Origin: Membranipora membranacea
Taxonomy: Eukaryota; Bryozoa; Gymnolaemata; Cheilostomatida; Membraniporidae
Assembly (NCBI GenBank): GCA_914767715.1
Contig: OU612073.1
Location: forward strand, 3,596,001-3,660,000
Direction: 5' to 3'
DNA: 64,000 nucleotides
The notes beneath the pieces are model-generated. The model had not been told where the DNA came from. It did no database searches and saw only the letters and a program-made list of their open reading frames with translations. Below, in pieces: positions 1-13,905 of this stretch. The position numbers and the translations under genes are program-made. Each line of letters starts with the position of its first letter. Position 1 is the stretch's first letter.

Positions 1-235
1 GCAAATACCTAGGCTGATTAGCCTAGTGAAAGCTATTATAGTCTGAAAATGTGAAGTATTCTCTCGTAAAGCAGTGAAGGCAATATCTGTAATTTTTCCT
101 AAATAACTTTAATTCTACCAATCCTCCTCTTGTATGGATGATATTATTGGCCTCGTGTCACAGTTCTTAGACCACAGCACCCTAAGATTGGAATTGGTTT
201 CAAATTGAGTTGATTAATATTTTTTTAATTTTAAG

Positions 236-3200
236 ACTCTGACGCAAATGGATCCTAGCTGGTCACAAAAATCTAGCCTGGAGAAGATAACTACCATAGC
301 CCTCATGTTTGACTATGATCAGCTGGATGAGGACATGAAGTCAGTAGCTCTACAGATGATGTATGATACGCTGCCTGCAGAGCAGCGGGCTCTCATAGCG
401 ACATTCCTACAGAACGTCGAAAATCTGCAGGAACAAGATCTACAGGACGTTTTTAGTCAGGTAAGATAAAGCCAAGTAGTTAATATTGTAGGGTTATGAA
501 TATTTTACTGCAGAGGGACCATCCTTAGCCTAGTAGCTATCACAGTTTATATGAAAAAAAGAATCACCCAATTTCTAAATTCCGGCTTTCGGCCTTTGCG
601 GCGACACTATGTTTGGGTTGGAGCTTACACTTATTGGGAAAATGACCTGTAGGAAAAAAGTATGCGTCCAGCCAGGAATATAATTGCTGCAGGTACATCG
701 CTTGTTTGCACAATTCATCATGAAATCATAAGATCATCCACCTGTTTAATCAGAATTACCCGGAGTTGGGGTTGCTCAGTAGGACACTAAATAGATCTTG
801 TACCAACAATGACAATCAAAAATCCACAATTGCGTCAACAACATTAAGCCAACCCTGATCCTTTCTTCCGCAGTGAGCAGTAAGGATAAATTTATTGCAA
901 TATCATGCTGCACTGTGACACTAATTTGACACATAGTGACACTAATTTGACACATACTAAATTTGACGGGACTACAGTGCCGAATTCCATACTGTGGGGT
1001 TGAAAAGTTCACGCTTGGAGATGTACAGTTTCCATATTTATTCTGGTGAAAGATACGGTTCTGAGGACGTATATCTTGGTGTAGAACAAAAAATGGTCTA
1101 TAACTCCTCGGTAAAACTCTGCTCTAACAACCACTGCTAGGGATGGAAATAAAGTAATTCCACAAACGATTGGAGCTCATCTAAACTGTCTTAGATCTTA
1201 GCCCAACCCCCACCAATCAAGAAAAGTAGTCATTTTGTTATTTGATTAACTCTGATACAAATATATGTTTATGTAAAAAGTTTCTGTTTTGCAGATGATG
1301 TCTCTGGCATACACACAGCTGCGTGAGGGACTCCTAATGTGTAACATGACAAACATCACACTGCCGGGGGAGACAAATCTAGATTTCACAGCTCTTAACT
1401 TTTTTTTGCAAGCTGTTGACTTCCATCAAGAGATCGAGGAAGGATTGTGGGATTCCATGATGGTATGTTCATAATAATTATCATCATTTCCTATCCACAT
1501 CCTGTTTTCTGGCTGTTATCGAGTTTTTCACCCAACAATCACAGCCAAAATATTGGTTATTCAAATGCACAGAAGGGATTTCATAGAGCAGCGCAGAGCT
1601 AAAGCAAGAAAGCCAAAGGGCTTATATTTATGATATACCCGATATTATAACTGAACGTCTTTGGTGCATTGAAAAAAAAGCCTAGAATAGACTATTGCAG
1701 CTTTATCACCATATTTGTGCAAAGTAGCCAAACAATTATGTGTAAATAATTTTCACTTTACGGTCGAGGGTGAAGCGGGCTGACTGCTTACCTATTATTA
1801 TGAGATCAGGGATGCGCGACAAGCATAGAGCACTAGCAGCGAATCAAATTTAGCATTTTCTTATTGATTTTGGTAATTTGAAAACTTTACTCTCAGATCA
1901 TTCAGGCTAACAGGAGCACAGGTACCATATGGAGATCTGGTAATGACCTGCAGAAGCTGATCGGGTTAGGGATGAACTTTGATAGCTGCAATGTTAGTGA
2001 TGCCATATTTGGTAACGTTCTGTCACTCATTACCACAGAATCGGAGATGACCTCACTCGTGATCCCGCTGACAGAAGAGGTACGTGGATTATTCCGATGA
2101 ACAGAAAATATGATTACTTATCCAAAATATTTTGTGCAAATGGTGAGTAGCAAACAGCACTAGTTTTGTCAAGTCCAACACATAGGATCATATCATTTTC
2201 TACCGAGGTTCTACTTAACATAGGTTGATATCTTTTCGTCTTTCCAGAAACTTCTATCTATGAATATTAGCAGGGATGAAATAGATACCAGCTTACTGAA
2301 TACTTCACTCAGCCTAATGACTATGACATGGAGAGAAAGTGTAAGTCTTTAATTTGTGTCCTCATGTATGAAGACCGGATAACTCCTAAAATGTGTTGAC
2401 ATTCCGAATGTTATCAAAGTGATTTTTGATGAAATTGTTCTAAACAGCAATAATATATTGATTGAATCTCATTAACAAGGCCTACGGCCACAGGGGATCC
2501 CTTCCTTGTTCCGTTGCTATGGTTACTGAAAACTGATTTTCATTTTTCAATATTCAATTTGCCAAATAAAAAAGTGTATAATTTTAATATCAATTTTACA
2601 GCTTGCTACTGCCATGACTATGAACACCAACTGGACATCCATGGACAATGCTGAGAAACTGATGGTAGTCATACAGAGTGCTAACTATGAGGTGATGGGA
2701 CTAAGATGGTGGACAGCTATGATCGCTGAGGTCACTAGTCAGATACCTGCAGAACAGCAGGCAGCCATCAGTGGTGTGATGACTCTGATCTCTAATGGGC
2801 AGACAGCTGCTCTTACTGAGCAGCTGAACGATATGTGTGACATGGTAAGAAATCCAGGGCTGAGCTGGAGATTTCCAGGGGCCCACTCACTATCTACAGT
2901 CTACAAAGGGTCCGAATGGGTTTTCCTCTCAATCACTAGATTCAAAGATAACTAGCAACTGGAAGCAACAAATAGTTGAATGTTTGTTGATGCGGTTATG
3001 CATGACTGAGATGTTGCTTTTTAATATTCAAATAACGCTGTGAAGAACCTCATTATACAAAAGCTGGAGCTAGGTTTTAAGTAAGGTAGACAATAATAAT
3101 GATTATATTTCACTTTTAAATGTTTACAAGGACCGGTTTCTGGTCAACGAACCATTTTTGATTGGTGATGTTTTTATTTTAACGATTTCATATCTCTTCA

Positions 3201-6200
3201 GGTTCACATGATGATTTTTAATACCACCTACCCTGAGAACATGAAGCCACTAAGAGATGCTGTGTACGCCGAGATAGCCGACCAACTTGTGGCCAATTAC
3301 CAGGTATGTTTTACCAGAAGTGTAACGGCAGAAAATAAACTATCAATACTGAAGCCACTGATGTTTCAGAAATTCATAAGACTCAGGCCCAATGGTACAG
3401 GTCGGGCGCCCATATTAGTGTCATGGTGCCATAAGCTTCGCTTAATAGAAAACATTGGTGATAAAGCAAGGAAATCTCTTGGCCTATGAGTGAGCAAATG
3501 ACACAGAATATATTACCTAAATAGCATTCAGGAAGATGGATTATGGTTTTCATGTGATGCCAGCAAATTCTGATGTTTCCGACTAGAAGTAAGAATTAGT
3601 TTTAGAAAATGCGCTAATGATGAATTCTTCATAATTTTTATTTTGATATTGTAGGAACTTTCTAGCAATAACAATACAGTAATGAACATGTACCTGTTGC
3701 TCTCTGGTCTTACCTATGACAGTCTCTCTGAGTCTGAGCAGGCTGTCTACCTGGTGATGTCTCTCAACTCTACAGAAATTTTGGAGGTAAGCCAGGGGAC
3801 AGTGACAACTAATAAACTTAAGTTGATGATTTGTCATTTCAAGATTAAGTTTAATTTTAAGTTTCAAGTAAGTGATGTCACAAATTTGACGGAGGCTTTA
3901 TTAGGAGCAATGAATAATTGTCAAAAAGCAAGGTCAAATGTAAATACTACAAATTTGGGAAAGGCAAGACAAGGTGCTCTAACATTTTGTAAGTTGTAAC
4001 ATGCCGTCATGTTCGAAGAAATAGTTGAAGCCAATATGTCGTATATAACCTCAAACAAGATAAGACAACTTAACCTGGTTAAAATCTTACTTTCACAGGT
4101 AATGTCTGAGCGGATGAATTTGGTAATGGAGGATATGTCAGCACAAATCATCTCCAGCATTGAGAACATGAAACTGTATGAGATGAGGCCAGATATGCAA
4201 GCGATCATGGCAATGATGGAAGAGGTCAGAGTTAAATCATTTGTGATGATGTTGATTTCTATATTTTCTTTGGTATGAGCTGGTGTTTATAGCCTTTTCC
4301 ACCTGACAGAGAGAGAGAGTGTTGGAGATGGGGGTTCAAACCTAACTGCCACTGAGCTCTGTCAACAATTCAGGATCTGGTACGCCCCAAACAAGGCCCT
4401 AGCACCACTATTACAAGTCATCGGATTATGACAGACCTTAGGGGTTTAACAAACTATTGATTAGTTACAAAAATCTCATGAAAAGTTTTCAATATGTCAT
4501 TATTGAACTATTACAGCAAGCAAAGTCATGCAACTATACAGCCAGCTTGATGAACTTCCTGGATGTGGTTAATAATTGTTCTATAATTGAGACAGTGATG
4601 GATGACATGGAAACGCAGCTGACGGAACTGGTAAGTTTGGCCTGTCACATTTGAACAGGAAAGAAATGACATATCAATATTAAACGTGATATCCGGTAAA
4701 GTTTCTAGCTGTTTGCCAGTAACAAGAGAAAAGTCGAACATCAATAAATTTTGGCTCATGAAAAGTGTCAGCTGGCTCTCTGACATATCTGATCTTCGAC
4801 ACCTACACATTTCAGTTTTTCAATGACCGGAAAAGTCAGAATTGATAAATGATATATCAATTGCACTTTGGCGTGCACCACCTTTAGAGGGTTAGAAGAT
4901 CGCCGAATAGGCTAAACAAATGTCCTACCTGGGAAGCAGTTTATAATTCTGGGTGCTTCACCAATCTAGATGACACATTGCAATCCAGATTTCTATCAAG
5001 TTCTCGAATCCTTACGATGCTCAATAAAAGATCTCTTTTGTGAAATTTCTTATAGTATAATGCAATGAAGCTCTCGCCTACCTGGCAGTCTCCCGACTAT
5101 ACCTCGGCCATGAAGCTTATGGATATGATGGGAGAGTATGATTGGAATAGAACGGCAGAGAAGGCCTTGTGGGAAGCTCTGCTCATGATGGATGACCTTC
5201 TGCCAGCTGAAACTGTGAGACTAGGCAATGAGATGATGGATGGCATGATGGATGATGAGAAAATGATGTTGGAACCTGCCAAAAAAGCTATGCAGCAGGT
5301 CAGTCTGAATTTTTCAACAACGTTGTATTGACCAGTTTTTAAAAACAGGAACTTGTTGAGATGACTGGAGAAAATTAATGACATGTGTAAGGATAAGCCC
5401 TCTCTACTGATAGCAACTTTCAAATTTAAAATTTATAAAGAAATTGTCAGCTTAGTTGTCAACCACATTGAGTTGTCTGTTTTTTTTCCAGGCTGCTGAG
5501 GAAATTATGGTAGTAGACTGGATGCCCGAATGGATGCCTTTAGAAGATATGGAGGACATGTTTTCTGAAATGATTGGTGAACAGGCTCAGAAAATGAATA
5601 AGGTATATCCAGAGTGTCTAATTTTCTGAATTTCTAAATTAGTTAAATTCTTCACTTATTGACTCTTGTCGACCAGAACATTGTAACAAACTTTAACACA
5701 CATTATTTTTGTAGTCACTCTTTGCAAATGCGCCAGGCCGCCTGCAGAAGCTAGTTATCTTCTTGACTAACATGAATCAGACTGAAGCTATGGAGGATAT
5801 GATGCAGATAGGTATGAGAGTAAGTGAGAACATGATGAAGTACTACTGGCACATGTTTATGCCTCAAGGTGCTAGAGATGAGATGATTAGAAGAATGAAT
5901 GCCCTGGAAGCTGGAGAACTCCAGGAATACAGCATGAACCAGATGATTCAGGTTTGTAACAGCAACAACACAACAGCTGTACAAATAATGAGGTTTCCAT
6001 CATCACTAGAAAAGCTCGGATTATCCTTTCTTTATTCATGAGAAGACAACTCACTTGAATGAATGCACGGATCATATGATTTTTCATTTTTTCACACGTT
6101 TGCCCAACAGTCATATATTGCACTTTGACCATCATGAAGAGCTGGTGAAAGGAGTTTATTGTTCTCAGAGATGTGATTTCTCCTTATATCTTTATATTCA

Positions 6201-7011
6201 TCAAACTCTGCAACAATTTCAACATCTGGGAAATAATTCCTCTCTTATGAACCATAGATGGCTGGAAATGACACAACAATGCAGATGGTGGTCGGATCTG
6301 ATGTGATGGTAGCCATGTCTGAGTCTATGTCTCAGACTATGTCTGTTACATACTCGGAGGTCAGAGAGGAAAGTGGAGAAGAGAAATGGGACCTTCTCAC
6401 TCAAGAGGAGAAGTTTGTCAGAGTCATGATGGCTACAGATATGGTAATAGAATATAACCATCTTATCTAATTGACGCTTTGCTATTCATGAGAAATGAAA
6501 ATATGTGGCACAATTTGTTCAAGGGACCCTCTTTTTTCAATAAAAAGTTGCAACTGGGACTGTTTTCTTTCTGAATTGGATATTCATCGATAGGAAAGAA
6601 ATTGCAGTCAGGTTTACAGCTCAGCTCGATAAAATGATCAATATTGAAATACAATCCTGATCTTTTGCCTGAGCTTTTGAAATAGGAAGTAACTATTTCT
6701 CCAAGTTCTTACCATTTATCATCACCACATGGTCGACACATTATTCCAGTCACAAAAAGAAATTTATTCAATGTGTACCAAAAAATCTTTGAAGTTGCAA
6801 ATAAAATTTCACTTGTATACCCCTCGTTGACTACAGATGAGGATGATGACTGATGCATCATACGCGGCACAGGAGGTGATTATGACAGAGTACTACTACT
6901 ATATGGGAATTATATTCCCTGATTACACAGAGCAGTGCTCTTATGACATGGCTAATGCATCGTATGCTATGATGAACGTTATGGATCCGAAGAATATGTG
7001 GGCAGTTTACA
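236..7011 (+). other. Methionine-rich repeat exons of the NRF-like protein
   Basis: Fourteen consecutive exons, before and just into the NRF domain, code for a predicted helical, Met-rich region that I cannot match to a known domain. Exon 5056-5298 has about 14 Met in 81 residues. Several exons share a pattern: a Trp, then a Leu/Met-Lys-Leu helix, then a PAE-type turn and another helix. Examples are TLPAEQRALIATFLQN (236-460), IPAEQQAAISGVMTLI (2602-2844), LLPAETVRLGNEMM (5056-5298) and, more loosely, MPQGARDEMIRRMNAL (5715-5951). NXT/NXS sites (NMTNIT, NTT, NYT) and the position before the first TM segment suggest that it is luminal or extracellular. All thirteen complete exons before 6837 are multiples of three and bounded by phase-0 introns. 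Confidence 0.75.
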
Positions 7012-10000
7012 GTAAGTTAATGCATACTGCCTATGCTGTAGTATTTAGCACAGTGTAGATCAAGTAAGTTTAATATTCCCTTCATTCGATGTTTGAGCCA
7101 CCTACACAAGAATCATGAACTTTCGCCCTACCCGTTGGAGTTGAAGGCGGTTTACCAGTAAAATTTTGATCTACTAGGACATATTGATGTTTCCAGTTGA
7201 GCAACTATGGCACATCCTTCAGTCAAGAAAGACAACTCCCATAGCTGAAGTATACCAAACAAACTTTTAACCTCAGTATACACTAAGATATGTAGAATAC
7301 TCAACATATATACCACACAATCGCAGATAGACTTTGAGATATTATTCTCTTTGCACCATAGCATTACTGCGACTGTCTGAGCCTGTGCAGTGTGAGAAAC
7401 TGAAGGGAACACTTGCCTGGCTATTAATTTCTTTAAAAGTAAACCCTAATATTTCATTTATAACCTTCGCATAAATCTCATATAATTTCCAATTTTACGC
7501 TGTATTCCACTGGCTTACCTACACTCGGTGTTATTTTGTAGTGTTCGACGCATGGGGTAAAGTGCCTTCTGGTGTAGCTCTTGGTGCCTTTACATGGCCT
7601 GGAAACATGAGAGAATGTGAGAGAGTTAGCGGTAATAGGACACTAGTCCTTGATAATGGTATGACAGTGGTTGTGGATTCTGAGCCTATCAGAGGAGCTT
7701 GGAGTCTAATCAAAATTCATGTTGCAGTAAGATTATACCAGCCGTGTATAACCTTGGAATAAAACATTGTTGACTTTTTAAAAACTTCGGCCATAATGTC
7801 CTATAATTTTTTAGATTTTTAGCCACTAAACTTCTTATTGGAATGTAAACAGTCCCATTGTGATATGATGTGTAATCTTTGATATTTTCCAATTTTAGGA
7901 GGGCCTAGATTTGGGCATTGGTGTTTGCTTGCCAGAATCCTGTACGAACGATGACATCAAAGGAATATTCAACCGTGAGTAGACATTGATCATATATCAC
8001 AATGGATGCGGATTTAATAGGAATATACCTGAAAGTTTGATCCAATTTCTCTCTTCTTTTGGATGGTTGAAGGGGAGCAACTCCAAATTCAAGATACATA
8101 CTCAGACTCCAGTTAAAATTTGGCAGCAGAATGCCATCATTACTGTGTCTCAACATCATACTTTTTATTATATGATATTGTAGGAGTTGAGTTGATGGGT
8201 GGTAAGATAACAAGCACGAAGCAGAAATCGAGCTTTCCAGCTATGAATGGGCAGTACAAGACAGACTCTAAGTTTATTGGTGTAACGTAAGTACAAAAGT
8301 ATTCGCCCTTCTGCATCAAATAACAAATTCCTAATAACACTAAACATATGGACCTTAGCCACTGAAATAACTTTAAAAAAGGTGATAATATTCATTCAAC
8401 ACAAATCTTAAAAATGGCTAATTACTCAAAATAATTCAAGTCTGTAAAACATATTATAAAAGCTTGTAAAACAAAACCATGAAAAATGCATTACATTTCA
8501 CTTAAATTGATTCTTTATTGTGCCTATCCACAGGGCGTTCTTCGGTGTGCTTACACTGGTGATTCTTTGTTGTACTATATATGATCGATATGTGCTGATG
8601 GGCTCTGAGAAACAAGATCTCAAACACTTGGAGAAGAAAAACCACAAAGTTTCCATGGCCGGCAACCTCTACAGCATGACCAAACCAAAGAACAGCTCAG
8701 AGAACTCATACAAGGGCTCTGAGACATACGCTACTGTTGGGGACGGGGTAGGAACTGTCTATAACGGTGCTGATATGGCACACATGAACTCAGGCTATAT
8801 TGCTAGTGATGAAGAAGATTTTGCAGTCAGAGCACATGAGAAATTCACAGACCTGGAAGGTAAGCTGATTCCACAATAGATCTGTAACCTGGAATGTATA
8901 GTATGACCAGGCCAAACACCTATATGCGATCCTTAACCCGGTTACACGTTGGAAACCAGAACATTGCATTGTGGGTTATTCCAAGCATGCATAGACAAAT
9001 CCTGATGCAGAGGCATGAGATCTGATAGAAAAGTGTAAGCAAGAATGAAAAACTTGAGCATGTAAGATCTATCTGTTCAGTCAACATGACCTAAGACCTG
9101 CATCCCTTTCACTTGTTTTCATTGACAAGCCTCATTGATAGCGTTTTATTTCTCTTGCAGCATCCCCTAAACACGACGCAGAAGAGAAAAAGGAAAAGAA
9201 ACAGAAGGAACAAAGTATGTTGACTTTGTACACATACAATAGTTTGGTTATATCTTGTCATGATAAGGGGTGGGGCCAGAGAACAGTGACTGACACCCAT
9301 TGTATGCAAAGACCTTTCTCACCCCTGATCTGAAGAGGACTATAACCACTACACTCCATTATCGTTTCATCGGTGGCTCATCTAGTAAGCCTTTTCCCAT
9401 TAGATCTGCAATTCAATATCAAAAGACTTTTGTAATAGACATTGTATATATCTCTGTTCAAGGTTTGGGATGCAGGCTGGTTAAAGCCTTCAGTTTGTAT
9501 GACTCTCTGCCCAAGCTTATGGACGTAACTCCTCAACCCAAACAGCTGAGAGCACTACACGGTATCAGATTCCTCAGCATGACTTGGGTGATTTACGGTC
9601 ATGGTTATTATGTGCTGTCCGCGATGCCAAATGCAACTAGTAAGTGCTTTATTTTTTCTCCCAATATAATTATACCTGTTAAACGTCGCAAAGAGCCTAC
9701 ATGACTTAGCATGGAAAAGTTTATAGTATAGTTTTGGGGCTTACTCCTCCTGACAACTTCCCAGTTCTGTGATGTAACTGTAAGAGTTATTCTACCTTGT
9801 TTAAATAGCAACATTGGACATAAATTTGTTGCTTTAATTCTGATTATGGTTACACCCTCATATATACACAACATTGTCATTGTCATGATGGTCATAGTTC
9901 ATCACGCATCCAAGTCGATTTGTACACTATCCTCCATGCCGTATAATTCCACTAGCTGATTCACGCAGGTTATATATTGTTTGTGTTTTAGAGAACATAA

Positions 10001-13000
10001 TATTGGCACTTGAATATGGTAAAACTGGTGACTGGATGTTCATGGGCATAACCGGAGGACTGTACGCTGTCGATACTTTCTTTATGCTCAGGTAAGAAAA
10101 TTTCAGGTTCAGGCATTCAATGGAATGCATAAAAATAATACCAAAGTTCACATTTTCAATGGTAATAAGGCATAGTGTCACCTGCTTGGACTTTATTCAA
10201 AATAGCAAAAAGTAAAAGCCTGAACCTCTGAATTGGCCCACAATGCAATGAAAAATACTCAACTGGGCTACAAAACAACCAACATTTTCTCTATCATATT
10301 TTTTGCAGTGGCCTTCTGGTCGGATACTTGTTCTTGAAGATGATGGAAAAGGCAAAAGGAAAGGTTGGATGCTTTGGCATTGCATACTACTATGTACATC
10401 GATATATAAGGTAAGTCAAACTTTGTATTTTCTGAGCCGTTTTAAAATGACGCTAATAAAAATATAAAACACTGCTCAGCCTATTGGCTAAGATGAACGT
10501 GTCACTGCCAATGGCTGACTAGTGCCAGTTTGAGTTTTGGCAGCTTGCTGCACACCAAGTTCTTTTATGACCTCACATCTAGGATGCAATCTAGTTTTCT
10601 AGGATGTATTACATTCTCAGTATGGATTTAGGGCACCTTGCATCCCTCTTTAGGGGCAGCCCAATCTTCTGTTTGTTTACTAAACAGCAAGATAAAACAC
10701 ACCACTGTTTGGTAACTGTTGCTTACAAACTTACTTTCATTCTGATCTCGACAGGTTGCTACCACTGTACGCCGCGACTATTATGATCGCTGTTGCCTAC
10801 ATGAATTACGTCGGACGGGGACCCTTCACTTTGTGGCTCAAGCCGGAAAATGATCCATGTATCAAGAACTGGTGGACCAACCTTCTTTACATCAACAACC
10901 TGGTCAAGGGTAATGAACAGGTGAGATAACTCTTAAAATATCCCATTTATATTTCTAATTGGCCAAAGTAGCAGGCTGTCTCAGGCTGCAGTGTAACTTT
11001 CTTGGGTTTCTTTTGCTTTTTAGATTAATTAAAGCCAAATCATGGTCACATCTGTAAAGCATTTCTGAATGTCCAAACCTTTATTATCTTACTCTGCATT
11101 GTATCGAAGTTTTCATGGCACAGCATGATATGGACATAAGATGCAAATTTGTATCGGTTAAAATTTCAGCAGTCTTGGTTTTGCATAAATATCCGATCAA
11201 TGAAGTAATTTATTTAATTTTGTAATTCATATTTATTATTTTACTGATTATAGTGTGTGGCATGGTCCTGGTACCTAGCTAATGATATGCAGTTCTATGT
11301 GATATCTCCAATCATTCTCTTCCCATTATACTGGTAAGTGGAATTAACTGGAGATGCAAAGCAGAATATTACATGATTAATTTAGTCATATTACTTGCCA
11401 AGAAATATAGACAGCAGATAGATTATGGTTTCTGATAATGGTTTGTTTTATAAGATCACCACTTACAGTAATGCCTCAAAGAGGTTCAGAAGGCTACCTA
11501 TAATAGAAGATGAAACAGCCGCTTTACCACATATTGGCAACTATCATTGATATTTTTGTTGTTGTATTTTTCATCGTTAGGTACCCTGGGGTTGGAGTCG
11601 CGGTCATTGGAGCTATCTGGACGATATCAGCTGGTGTGACAGGATGGCAATGGTCTCTCCGTGACGGAGGTACTACATTCAGGTAATGTTTTATACCTAG
11701 GAAAGTCATTATTATTTTTGAAGCCTACTATAATTAATTATATGAATTCATATTGTATATTCATTTTTATATTGTTATTTTAAATTGTTTTATTTTTATT
11801 ATATTGTATAAATTCAATTTTCTTTGCAAATAATTATAATATAATATTAATGCAAATGACTAAAACCATACCACTGAAAAGCTGGCGGCTGGTCATTATA
11901 CAATAATCAGTGTTAAATTTTAACGATGGTAAAGGAAACTTGTAATGATAACTCTTCTGTGTTTATATTTTAGCGACGTAACAGTCTTCAATGACCTTTA
12001 CATCAAACCCTGGGCTAGGATTGGTCCATATCTGATTGGTCTTCTGCTGGCACTGATCCTACACAAGAAATGGGAGATTAAAAGTGTAAGTCCTAATGTA
12101 ATACAATAAAATATCATATGGTATATATCAGGGGTGCCCAACCTATGGCTCATGAGCCACCTCGGCTCATTTTGGCTTTTTGGGTGGCTCATTTTAATAT
12201 TTGCAAATTTCACGCGCTTTTTGGCGCGAATTTCATGCGTTCAATTCATGCATGTACACTGTACATTAAATGTATGTATAGTGTATACAAGTTCATTGTC
12301 CTGGATGCCTGCATTGTAATATGTGTGTAGAGTTGTCTTCTTGCAGACTTGCCAACCTAAATTTTCCAAAATGCTTACAAAAATTTGCAAAATGCTTAAA
12401 ATGCTTACAAAACTCCAGGGCGCCTTATATGACCAGAAAATGCCTCAAATTTTTTTTCGCGCTACGCGCATAATCTCACACGATGACCTTGCTTTGGTAT
12501 TTTTGCCAACACTTATACATGAATGAATATGATACATATATATCACTGACTGTTTCCATGTTGTCTACACGCGACGTGGTCAGCTCATTTGGTTTAATTA
12601 ATTTTTGAAATGGCTCATGTGAGAGAAAAGGTTGGGCACCCCTGGTATATATACATATAATATAAATGTATTTTCAAGATGTGATTTATTGCTTGCTGCT
12701 TTTTAGGCAACTTTTATAAAAGGTTAGGTTTCAAACTTTTGAAATTCCACCTCCCACTTACATCAGTCCGTTTTCTCACTATCTCTTGAAATGCAAGGCA
12801 GAATAAATCTTTATACTCAACCTCTTCACACCTCCCCTGAATTTCTCACCAGATGTTTGTGAAGGCTCTGATGTGGATCGTCTCCCTCGGCCTGATAGCC
12901 CTGTGTGTATATATGCCTTACGACTACACCAAGGAGGATGGAGTAACATCGAGCTCCTGGAATGCTGACCAGCGTGCAGCCTTCGAAACATTGTCTAAGA

Positions 13001-13905
13001 CAGCCTGGGCTATCGCTGTAGGATGGATCGTATATGCAGCTAACAACAATTGTGGAGGTAAATGGATTGGGATTGTCTATCCTAACCACCGATATTTTTG
13101 ATGATGATGATGATGATAATAACACGGTCATAATATTACAGATTTAGATTACACAAAGCTATACCTGTCGTATATGATTTAAACTATCATCAATCCATCT
13201 CGAATCATGATTAAAGATAGCTCATTATTGCAATAGTTAAATATAGCTTTGTTTCTTAGGACCAATCGGTGATGTGCTGGGGTGGTGCGGATGGGCCCCA
13301 TTATCCAGACTGACATATGCAGCCTACCTTATCCACCTGTTCATCATTATAGCTGATGTACAGAACATCCACTCCATATTTGATGTCAACCACTACGAGA
13401 TTGTAAGTGTTAGATTTCCTTTATCTGGTTGCCAGGCTGAATTTAGGAGTTTGCAAATTTATCATTACGGATTGTGGCGTTATATTTGTAATGAATATTA
13501 GACGTATTTTCAGAACATTTGTTAAGTCATGCATTGTTTTGGTCTGCATGAATCCTATTTTACCCAGCTTGGATATTTATGCATGTTTTTTTTGTTTATT
13601 TTTGTAAAGCCTATTGAAACTATGTAAGTCATGAGTGCTCTGGCACAACATTGATTGAAGCCCTAAGTAATGTCTCCACGTCTGTAAGTTGTCTTACCAT
13701 GTATTTTTGAAGGACACAACTCCTTAATCAATCAGATCCGCGCCTTTTGTTGTGTTGTGATGAACATGTTTTTTTTCTCTTTTAGTACAAAATAAATCTG
13801 ACCTATGTCATTGCTTCATATGTGATTGGAGCAGTGTTGTACCTCCTTCTTGAGGCTCCCGTGATAGCACTGGAAAAGATTGTCTTATCCCGCAAACGGA
13901 AGTGA
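236..13905 (+). CDS. NRF-6-like membrane acyltransferase with giant Met-rich N-terminal extension (5' end off window)
   Basis: Multipass membrane acyltransferase of the nose-resistant-to-fluoxetine family (NRF domain plus acyltransferase-3). In C. elegans NRF-6 and NDG-4 act in lipid and drug transport; the substrate here is unknown. Exons: 236-460, 1295-1462, 1897-2079, 2248-2340, 2602-2844, 3202-3303, 3655-3786, 4099-4224, 4517-4630, 5056-5298, 5492-5602, 5715-5951, 6258-6443, 6837-7011, 7542-7726, 7899-7974, 8184-8286, 8534-8859, 9161-9214, 9463-9639, 9992-10091, 10309-10410, 10755-10920, 11254-11333, 11581-11682, 11974-12085, 12853-13057, 13260-13402, 13786-13905. All junctions are GT-AG and in frame. 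The NRF domain spans 6837-7974 (FDAWGKVPSGVALG; paired Cys in MRECERV and CLPESC). The first TM helix is AFFGVLTLVILCCTIYDRYV (8534). A charged cytosolic loop follows, then acyltransferase-3 motifs ALHGIRFLSMTWVIYGH, YAVDTFFML and WYLANDMQFYVISP, and SRLTYAAYLIHL near the C-terminus. The family is usually about 600-800 residues. Here 1462 codons are visible, the first roughly 720 being Met-rich repeats. The 5' end lies outside the window. Confidence 0.93.
12129..12644. mobile_element. hAT-like non-autonomous DNA transposon in an intron
   Basis: A 516-bp element with 15-bp perfect terminal inverted repeats, CAGGGGTGCCCAACC at the left and its complement at the right. It is flanked by an 8-bp direct repeat, gtatatat, at 12121-12128 and 12645-12652. 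The termini and the 8-bp target duplication are those of hAT-superfamily elements. The interior has no transposase reading frame. It lies in the NRF-like gene intron 12086-12852 and leaves its splice sites untouched. Confidence 0.88.

Noticed and set aside
3865-4098. Extra exon between 3786 and 4099 of the NRF-like gene
   Set aside because: An open frame exists, but the flanking splice sites are poor and exons 3655-3786 and 4099-4224 already join in phase.
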